Shown here one piece after another: positions 56,901-64,000 of a DNA stretch of 64,000 nt (position 1 is the stretch's first letter; the number at the start of each line of letters is the position of its first letter). The stretch is taken from assembly GCA_009746045.1 (NCBI GenBank), contig RPFO01000597.1, forward strand, positions 22,620-86,619, written 5' to 3'. The notes under the pieces were generated by a model, which searched no databases, had not been told where the DNA came from, and was given only the letters and a program-made list of their open reading frames with translations. The DNA comes from Mesostigma viride (taxonomy: Eukaryota > Streptophyta > Mesostigmatophyceae > Mesostigmatales > Mesostigmataceae). The position numbers and the translations under genes are program-made.

Positions 56901-59900
56901 GTCGCTGGCAACAACACCTGACACGCCTCCAGTACATGCCGCGGTTGCCCCCTTTGTTTGGGATTGCTGACCAGCACCTTTGTGTTGATCCCTGTCATCT
57001 CATGTAGTGCCTAGTCTAGTTGATTAACTTCTCATGAAGCTGTCTCATATAGTGCCTAGTCTAGTTGCTTGGCTCTCATGAAGCTGGCGGCGGTCCATCT
57101 TGCTTCTATTATGTCCTAATCCCACAGCGCTTTTGTGACGTCCTAATCCTGGTTGCATGTCCTATTGGTACTGGTTGCTTTCCTGGTTGCTTGTCCTATT
57201 GGCCCAAGCTTCTTGCATGCCCGCTTTGTACTGCTGGTCAACCATCTTCTCTCCTTCCACACACAAGTCAACAACAAGGCCGGTGCCCAAACGCTTGCCC
57301 CCAACTGATGGCCCACATGCTTTTCCCTTGGTTGTGCTTGCGTCCGCTCCCATGGTCTTGCTCCGTCGATGCCAGGAGAGGCGCACTCGCAGTCGCCCTG
57401 CAGTGCGCCACGGGCTTTGTGTCGGCCCTCTCGCAACTTCCCGCGTTGCCCGAGCTGCTGCAACCGTTGCGGGCCTCGGTAGCCGCGCTGCCGGGTGCCA
57501 GCGTCCTGGGGCCAGAGCTGGACGTACGTGTGCTGGTGTGAATCAGCTAGCTTATTCACTATCATCTCAATGTTTTATTTCAATGCCAGCATGCAACATT
57601 CTACTAGAGCTGCATGTATCCGCTCACGGTGTGGGTTAGCCCGCTCCCTGTGGATCCCTTTCAGTCATGTGGTCAGCAGTCAAGCCATCATGCAGGTAAG
57701 CAAGCAACCAACCCAGCTGGAAAGACGTGGTAAGTGAGTAGGGGAACTGGCAAGTACATAGGTAGGTGGTCGAGGAAGGGTATGGGAATGCTGGGTGGTA
57801 AGTGAGTAGGGGAACTGGCAAGTACATTGGTAAGTGGTCGAGGAAGTTTATGGGAATGCTGGGTGGTAAGTGAGTAGGGGTACTGGCAAGTACATTGGTA
57901 AGTGGTCGAGGAAGTTTATGGGAATGCTGGGTGGTAAGTGAGTAGGGGTACTGGCAAGTACATTGGTAAGTTGTCGAGGAAGTTTATGGGAATGCTGGGT
58001 TTGGCAAATGCTGAGCATGATGGTGACCTTTTGAACCTCAGGCCAAAATGTTCATATGGATGACCTAAATCAAGGCAGTCCCTTATCCGTGGTATTTTTT
58101 AACTCTCGGCCCAGCAATAGCGTGGATTTGGAATAATGGCAAGTCCCTGAATGATGGGGCCATCCAGGTATGTTGCCATGGGCACTACGCTTGCCCTTGA
58201 AAGTCAAGTAGTTACCCCTATCGCCGACTAGCCAAGGGACGTGCAGCAGAAGACCGTGATTCCATGATCGCCATTTGCTGGCGTGGTTGCCGTATGCGGC
58301 TGACGAGAGTTTGCATGGCTGGTGCCTCCGCGGCTTGATCGACTCCCCCGTGCCATGGTGCACGGGCCTACAGGGGCTCAAGGCGGCCCTGCTCGCAGCG
58401 ATCGACATGGAGAGCCGTGCGGTGCTGGCCGCGCGCAAGCCACTGACCCTGCGTGAGAAGCGTCCAGTGCCCATCAAGCAGTTCAACCCGCGCTTCGAGG
58501 AGGAGTGAGTGGCCACGGCCCGGTGCCTGATGTCGACAGCATTATGAGATTGTTTGCGTTGCATCGCGAGATAGTTTCCAAGTATTACGATGAGAATAGT
58601 ATTGTTGTGTGGATATTTCGTGGAGGACATTTGGTTACTTATAAATACTTCCAAAAGGTTATCAAATAACTCAATTTTTTAATCCATGTGCAGAAAAAGG
58701 TTTTATAGATATTTATGATCAAGATTTAAACAAAATTACAGTGTTTTACTGGCCTCCGGGCTCCTCTTCCATTGGCGCGCTCCGCGCCAGCCCACAGACA
58801 CGCACTCCCATACAACAGTACACATCCACCCACTTATACGCCAGCGCAACTCCATCATCATCCTCCCCACTGTGAACTTGGTGCTTTCTTTTCTTCCCCT
58901 AATCCCGACCCTGACCTTCCCGTTAGAGCGATGCGGATCGTAGGGTGATGAAGTGCAGGCTGGACTTTCTTCGTGCAGATGGACTGGGACGTAGACAGCT
59001 GGTCAGAGACTTCCTTTTTCAATTTCGCTTGCGGTAAGAGGCTTTTTCGTGGCTCGGTTTACTTGAGTTCTTTCTCCTTTGTTCTCTTTTTGCGGGCGTT
59101 GGGTATGGCTGGTCTGTCGATTGGTCGGTTGTCTGAGATTCTGTTGGCTCCAACCACCCAAGGCGCTTGCTTGCTCGTTTTCCACGCGCACAGCTTACGG
59201 GCCTTGTGTGACGGCTCTCTGCGTGGCCTGATGTCTCACCCTGCTGCCTTGCCTGTGTGCATCTTTATTCAATGTTTGTGAGCTTCGATCGTACCTTGCT
59301 GCACTTTTTCCGTTGTGATGGTGTCGGTGTCTCAGGTACGCGGACGGGCGCGACTACGACGTGGACAAGGAGCGTGCGGAGCTCAAGAAGCTGAAGAAGC
59401 AGGTCAAGAAGGAGGAGAAGGGGGCGGCCAGGGAGCTGCGCAAGGTGAGTGCGCCTGCAGGGTTTTGGAGAGTGTTGCATCTGACATGGACTCAAACGGG
59501 TTACGTGGTCCCCATGGAAGTGATGCCTCGGGGCCTAGGAACCTTTTTTGGCATTGCTGTCATTGGGAAGGGAGTTGTGAGCAACTTGTGAGGACTTCGC
59601 CATGTCATGCTCTTCCGTTTGTGTTGCTTGGATTCAAGGCAGTTGATAAGTGTGCAACGATACAGTTATGATATGCAGGTTTCTATCTTACGTACTCCAT
59701 GCTACCCCTTCGCCTCCCCCCATCTCCGCACTTCACACCGCACTAGTTAGCTTTTCACGCATTCACGTCTTCTGCTGTGGCAGCCATGCCCTTTGCTCCC
59801 TGCTATTGTTGGCACAGTGTCTACCATCATAGAACATTTCAGGTTCGAAGCACTTCTGGGTTCTTGAGGGTTCGTGGGGTAGAGGGCGCAAGAAAGATAC

Positions 59901-60374
59901 TTACTTCCTTTTGATTGATGGATGCGTGCAGCGCATGTGTAGGTTGCCGGAAGAAGCGCATCCATGTTCCCTTTGCATAGCGCGTCTTGCTTGTGCATTC
60001 GTCATAAATACTTTTATACCTCATGGTTGTGTATCATGGTTGCCTTTTAAGGGGTCATCCTGTGACGTGGGTGGCTTGCTGCGCGATATTAGTCATGGCT
60101 GGACTCCCCGAAAATATTGTTGTATCATCCATGATAAATATTATCCATGTGCATGAAGCTGACGGGGCTTTTGCCTGGCTTCTGTTATTTGGCTGGTCGG
60201 TATGCCTGGCCTCAGGACAACTACTTCCTGGCGGCTGAGCGACTCAAGGAGCACGCGATTGTAGACCAGGAGAAGGAAGAGAAGTACAAGGAGACCATGT
60301 CCTTCCTGCAGCAGCAGGAGCATGCATTTAAGTCAGGACAGCTTGGAAAGGGAAGCAAACGGCGACGCAAGTAA
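44921..60374 (+). CDS. NOP14: NOP14 nucleolar protein, 17-exon gene
   Basis: NOP14 acts in the nucleolus in the small-subunit processome, for 18S rRNA maturation and 40S export. Exons with matching phases and GT-AG borders: 44921-45133, 46493-46636, 48478-48664, 49052-49146, 49834-49896, 50582-50755, 51307-51474, 52394-52763, 53473-53870, 54332-54524, 54910-55103, 55332-55527, about 56369-56606, 57376-57523, 58374-58504, 59336-59444, 60216-60374. They give 1059 residues; yeast and human proteins are about 810-860. Diagnostic blocks are NPFEKLWNRRKFNILGKK, TLLEEFKRRGKKSAFLDRRF, RPKTKKEVMQEIIAKSK, DDFDALTRSLMFEA, ELPYTFAAP, HPVLTPATLLLGQCL, DKERAELKKLKKQVKKE and FLQQQEHAFKSGQLGKG. An acidic Asp/Glu/Ser tract lies in exon 8. 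The extra length comes from low-complexity inserts. The acceptor of exon 13 is the least certain border. Confidence 0.95.
46372..46394 (+). repeat. Poly(C) run in NOP14 intron 1
   Basis: A C-run of about 20 bases lies roughly 100 bases before exon 2. Its true length is uncertain, as for any homopolymer, and it could be part of the pyrimidine-rich region before the acceptor. Confidence 0.8.
46598..46935 (+). repeat. Decaying tandem copies of the NOP14 exon 2 end
   Basis: The end of exon 2 plus the start of intron 2 (from GACACCAAGGCCATCATGCG, 46598) is repeated at 46691, 46791 and 46883 with growing divergence, in units of about 92-100 bases. Copy 2 still reads GACATCAAGGCCATTATGCG and keeps the CAGGTG donor. 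Copies 3 and 4 are eroded. Telomere-like repeats start about 60 bases after the last copy. Confidence 0.8.
46996..47750 (+). repeat. Interstitial telomere-like array in NOP14 intron 2
   Basis: The first units are TTTAGGG and TTTAGGGG, then about 60 units of TTAGGGG to about 47455. A homogeneous block of TGAGGGG (about 47456-47684) follows, and a return to TTAGGGG up to 47750. Almost all units are 7 bases. TTTAGGG is the plant and many green-alga telomere unit. The G-rich strand is the NOP14 sense strand, so the pre-mRNA carries about 105 GGGG runs. Confidence 0.95.
51488..51925 (+). repeat. Degenerate CTTCCTGTTGTGTGC-type repeats in NOP14 intron 7
   Basis: T/C/G-rich degenerate repeats of CTTTCTCTTGTCCTTCCTGC and TGCTTCCTGTTGTGTGCATT types. 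One unit of about 97 bases (51785-51850 against 51858-51922) is duplicated. Cysteine-rich open frames here (VCFLLSFLLCF) are intron artefacts. Confidence 0.8.
57728..58000 (+). repeat. 68-base minisatellite in NOP14 intron 14
   Basis: Four units of 68 bases, each starting TGGTAAGTGAGTAGGGG and ending GGGAATGCTGGG. Every unit contains GGTAAGTGAG, a perfect match to the 5' splice-site consensus, and a second GGTAAGT or GGTAGGT inside. Confidence 0.9.
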
Positions 60375-60856
60375 TCCGTTGTCTGGTGTATCTTGTGGAG
60401 CAGGTAGTTACCAATCCGCAGTAATTGTTGCTCCAAAGGCAGGGCTAATTGTCTTATGCTTTCCAGCTATCTGAGATGCTATGGTCCCATTAGTGTCCTT
60501 GCAGCACAATTTTGTGGGAACAGGTGTCAGGAAATCTGGCCCGTGCACGTCGCCCAGCCATGTTGAATAAACTACATTAATCTTAGGAATGGAAGTACTT
60601 TGTGTGCCATGCGTGGGAGCATGTCATGCGTGGGAGTACTACGCTAATACCTCTAAATACCAACCCCCCACCCCCACCCCCACCCCCACCCCGCATTCAG
60701 TGGAATTTTTTAATAGGGGCCAGTTTTTGGCCAGTTCATACTTGGATTTAGGCCTGGATTGGTTTTGTTGTCAAGCAGGCTCCCATGATTTTGATTTATT
60801 TGCCAACTTTGGTTTGTTCATGTTTGTTCCAGCTGGCCAACATCCTGGCTGGGATT
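60375..60856 (+). other. 3' flank of NOP14
   Basis: Contains a (CCCCCA)n tract at 60664-60693 and repeated ATGCGTGGGAGTACT words near 60610 and 60630. The 3' UTR and poly(A) site of NOP14 should be here. AATAAA at about 60565 (GAATAAACT) is a candidate signal. Confidence 0.45.
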
Positions 60857-60920
60857 TGATTAATTAATTAATGTACACGTGACTGCGTCACGTGAGCATA
60901 AGTCCTCAGTAAGTAAGTAC
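60857..60920 (-). mobile_element. LINE-C tail remnant (minus)
   Basis: TTAATTAATTAATG followed by TACACGTGACTGCGTCACGT and GAGCATAAGTCCTCAGT: an inverted LINE-C 3' end of about 55 bases with its hairpin (CACGTGAC/GTCACGTG) and (TTAA)n tail. Confidence 0.8.
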
Positions 60921-60956
60921 TTGCGTGTCATGCGCATGGGCATGCCACGGAGTACT

Positions 60957-61060
60957 ATTAATTAATTAATTAATAGACACATGACTGCGTCACGTGAGCA
61001 TAAGTCCTCAGTGGGCGGGGAACATGGGATGGAATGGATGGTATAAGCTATCTAGGTCCT
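60957..61060 (-). mobile_element. Inverted LINE-C 3' end, left arm
   Basis: This 104-base segment is the reverse complement of 63879-63982, with two differences seen by eye. It holds the tail, the hairpin and the 3' UTR up to AGGTCCT, and is joined directly to a plus-oriented, 5'-truncated LINE-C at 61061. The element therefore looks as if it had terminal inverted repeats. Confidence 0.85.
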
Positions 61061-63887
61061 CCCAGAACAAGACCGCAAGGACTTCTTTGCAGCGCTGGAG
61101 AACCTGGCGAACGGCATCCCTGGTCGCAACTACCTCGCTCTGCTGCTGGACGCCAACGCCACGCTACCACCGGGTACTGGCGGATGTCAGCACGCCCCCA
61201 ACGGTACGGTCTCCAATGCCAACACCGAACTTTTTGCTGATTTGCTTACGACATGCGATTTGGTCACTGCCAACACCCGCTTTCCACATAGTCCAGATGC
61301 TTTGGTCACACACACCTCGCCAACTGGCACTGAACGCTGCATTGACTATGTTGTAATGCGCAAGCGTCATCAAGGATCTGTACTAGCTGCTCGCTCGCAT
61401 GTGATCCCCCTGGTGCGCTCCGATCATCGCATCGTCACCGCCCGCATCCGCCTGCGATTCCCCTCGCCCTTTCGTAAGCACGTGGCACCACCTGATTTGC
61501 GCACACTTCAGTTGCTCGAGAAATCTGACGACGCTCTGGAGGACTTCCCTGAAAAACGCGCCCACAAGCGCGCCGCAGAGGCGTTCGTCGATGCGCTGGA
61601 CATCCCGGCCAGCCACGCCCAGCTGTTCGCTGCCGGCCCGGCCTCGGCCCTTCGGCACCTCGCTGACAAGCTGCCCGCGGCCGGGGCCCTACTGCCCCCC
61701 GCCGCCCGCCCCGCTTCACCAGCCTGCACCGGCTCCCCGCCGTCATCCAGGCCCGGCAAGCCCTGCGCGACAACCGCGACCCCGCCCGCTACGCCCGCCT
61801 CAAAGCCGATTACCACTCTGCCATCCGGCAGGCGACCAAGGAGCAGGAGGACCTTCATGTCCGCGAGTACTTCGCCCACCTCAAGGACCAGCACGGCAAG
61901 TACGCCTGGACCCGCCTGCGTCACGCCCAACGGCCCGCCGGCGGCGCGCAGCCGGCGCCGCGGACGCTCTCTGGCTCACCGCAGCAGCAGCTCGACCAGT
62001 GGTATTCCTCCCAGTCCCGGCTGCTCGGCGCCCCCCCGCCGCCTGAGTCCGCCGCTTGGCCCTCTGGCGGCCGCACGCCTGGCAGTAGCACCGGCGGACG
62101 TCCCTGCGCCGCCCACGCCGCCCGCCGCTGAGCAGGACTACACGTACCCAGCCCTGACGGAACCCCTGGCCCACCCCAACGAGCTCCCGCCGTTCACCGA
62201 GCTCGAGCTGAGCACCGCCGCCAAGCAACTCCGCTTCTATGCTGCCGTTGGACCTGACCAGCTCCCAGCCCCGGTGATTAAGCTGACGGCGCTCACGGGG
62301 TTTCTGCTTGACGTCTGCAACCGAGTCCTGCTTGCCGACGCGCCGCCGATTCCTGAGTGGCAGCACAGCTACCGTATTATGCTGTACAAAAACAAAGGTT
62401 CCCCTGACGACCCCGCCAACTACAGAGGAGTCTGCATCCAGAGCGCCGCACTTAAGTTGTTCATGCGCATGATCCTCAACCGCCTTCGTTCTGCCCTCGA
62501 CTGTCACCTTGGGGAAAGTCAAATGGGCTTCCGTCCTGGGCGCAACACGGTCATGGCCATCTTCGTCGCGCGTCGCCTCTTCGAGGAAATCGCTCTCCTG
62601 CAACCTGGTGAGTTTCCCGCCATCCTCATCTTCGTCGACTTCATCAAGGCTTTTGATTCTGTCCTCTGGGACGCTCTATGGGCTGTACTTGCTCGCGCTC
62701 GCGTCCCCACTCCCCTGATTACCGTCATCCGCACGCTGTATGAGGGGTCGACCACTTCGGTGCGCACTCAACACGGCATTACCCCGCCCTGCCCACTGCA
62801 GACCGGCGTCTGGCAGGGTTGCGTCCTGTCGCCGTACCTGTTTATTATTGTAGTGGATTATGTTATGCGCCAGGCACGTGCTCGCTTTGCTAGCATTGCA
62901 GGCCGTGCCCCTGGCCTAGCGATCACGAACGAGCTTGGGGAAGGGGGGCCGACTAACCAGCAGAATTTACTAGCTGACCTCATTTATGCCGACGACATCA
63001 CGCTCATCGAGAAGCCGGAGTCTGCCCAACTTTGGCTGGACTGCCTGGCGCTCGAGGCTCGGGCGGTTGGTCTAGAAATCAGCCCCAAAACGGAGGCCCT
63101 GGCCCTCGGCATGGCAGGGCCCCCACCCACACTCCGCCTCTTAGACGATGCCGAGGTCAACTACCCTACTTCAGGCCGCTTCAAGCTGCTCGGCAGTTGG
63201 CTTCCCGACTGCGAGGACGACATGACGACACGGATCGGCATGGCGTGGGCGCACCTCCATGACCACCGCCGCTGGTGGAGCAACCCCGCCCTACCCCGGA
63301 TCGTCAAGCGTGACCTCTTCAAGGTCGTCATTCTGACGATCCTGACCTACGGCGCCGAGACGTGGACACTGATGCAGGAGCTGGAGCAACGACTCGACGG
63401 CGCCGTCACCAAGATGCTGCGCAAGGCCCTTAACATCCCCTTTGGTTTGCACATTAGTAATGAGGATTTGTACGCTGATTTGCCCTATGTTTCCCACATT
63501 ATTAGGCACAGGCGCCTGGGCCTAGCCGGGCACCTGGCCCGCACAGATCAGGTAGATACATCAGATAGACTAGCTGGCACCAAGCCCGCCCAGCCTGGGC
63601 GATATGTCCTCACCTGGCGTGCCCCCGGCCGCGCGCGGCAGGGCCGCCACCCGTGGACTTTTCGTGATAGACTCGGCATGGACATGTGCTACACTAGACG
63701 TGACGGGCTCACCCCCGGGCAGCCTCCTGGTTTGTCTGTAATATGGAGGCAGATGGTGCGCAAGGATAGATGGCAAGTAGTGATGAAGGAGACCACCCCC
63801 AAGCCTGTGGGGGCTCCGCGTGTGACCAAGTATGGCATTCATAGCGATTCGGGCCGCGGTGCCCACACCCCTGTAACTAGGACCTAG
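61061..63887 (+). pseudogene. LINE-C ORF2, 5'-truncated: endonuclease end and reverse transcriptase
   Basis: An open frame runs from about 61052 to the stop at 63885-63887, without a true start. It begins within the endonuclease (ALLLDANATLP, ERCIDYVV, VRSDHRIVTARIRLRF). The RT follows, with LYKNKGSPDDPANYRGVC, motif A FVDFIKAFDS, motif B GVWQGCVLSP and motif C IYADDITL (YADD intact), then NEDLYADLPYVSHIIRHRRL and GHLARTDQVDTS. Between about 61720 and 62105 the open frame is Ser/Pro-rich noise, while another frame reads RLPAVIQARQALRDNRDPAR and KEQEDLHVREYFAHLKDQHG, as in LINE-A and LINE-B. Two compensating frameshifts are therefore present. RT motifs are intact, but the copy is 5'-truncated. 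Confidence 0.85.
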
Positions 63888-64000
63888 ATAGCTTATACCA
63901 TCCATTCCATCCCATGTTCCCCTCCCACTGAGGACTTATGCTCACGTGACGCAGTCACGTGTCTATTAATTAATTAATTAATCTAGGTCCTAGTTACAGG
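63870..64000. repeat. Inverted flanks around the LINE-C 3' UTR
   Basis: CCTGTAACTAGGACCTAGA (63870-63888) and TCTAGGTCCTAGTTACAGG (63982-64000) are exact reverse complements, 93 bases apart. The window ends here. The sequence beyond 64000 may continue as an inverted LINE-C copy or a larger palindrome. Confidence 0.8.
63888..63982 (+). mobile_element. LINE-C 3' UTR, hairpin and (TTAA)n tail
   Basis: A short UTR of about 95 bases. The terminal hairpin at 63943-63961 has an 8-base perfect stem (CACGTGAC/GTCACGTG) and a GCA loop, followed by TCTA and (TTAA)n. The stem differs from LINE-A and LINE-B, but the architecture (hairpin, then a 4-7 base link, then tail) is the same. Confidence 0.85.

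Noticed and set aside
56625-57007. Extra NOP14 exon between exons 13 and 14
   Set aside because: The open frame has no similarity to NOP14 that I can see, and exons 13 and 14 already join in phase without it.
58973-59281. Exon-like frame starting MQMDWDVDSW in NOP14 intron 15
   Set aside because: Exons 15 and 16 join in phase to give the expected PRFEEEYADGRDYDVDKERA, so an insertion here is not needed.

Overview
The window is eukaryotic nuclear DNA from a repeat-rich genome. It has GT-AG introns, GC-rich exons, long microsatellites, LINE and LTR retrotransposons, and no operons. Seven-base telomere-like units, a few of them TTTAGGG (the plant and green-alga type), sit inside an intron. A green-lineage alga or a similar protist fits, but the species cannot be fixed from the sequence.

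Only two host genes can be supported. A secreted cysteine-repeat protein (12577-15743, possibly with one more 3' exon) has a signal-peptide exon and eleven 8-cysteine repeats. NOP14, a factor for 40S ribosomal subunit assembly, occupies 44921-60374. I could assemble 17 exons with matching phases into a 1059-residue frame. Intron 2 holds decaying copies of the end of exon 2 followed by about 750 bases of (TTAGGGG)n and (TGAGGGG)n.

Most of the rest is mobile DNA. 1-6700 is a mosaic of LINE 3' ends in both orientations, microsatellites that continue their tails, and a broken LINE ORF1. A TTAA-flanked DNA transposon (6717-8434) splits the 3' UTR of that ORF1 element. 17.7-34.1 kb is a three-level nest: a minus-strand ORF1 element is cut at 18906/34032 by a long LTR element (18907-34031, target duplication CCAGC) that has almost no coding capacity, and this contains a minus-strand Copia-like element (23434-31702). 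35.2-41.8 kb holds two broken minus-strand LINEs. 61.0-64.0 kb holds a 5'-truncated plus-strand LINE flanked by inverted copies of its own 3' end.

The most interesting system is the LINE group. Its 3' ends carry a stem-loop capped by a CAAC-type loop whose lower stem varies in a compensated way between families. Short tandem tails follow (TTAA, AATTT, ATTTC or AATTC). A 47-base insertion made only of this hairpin and tail, with a 12-base target duplication, shows the minimal mobilised unit. Several copies are joined head-to-head with tails pointing outward.
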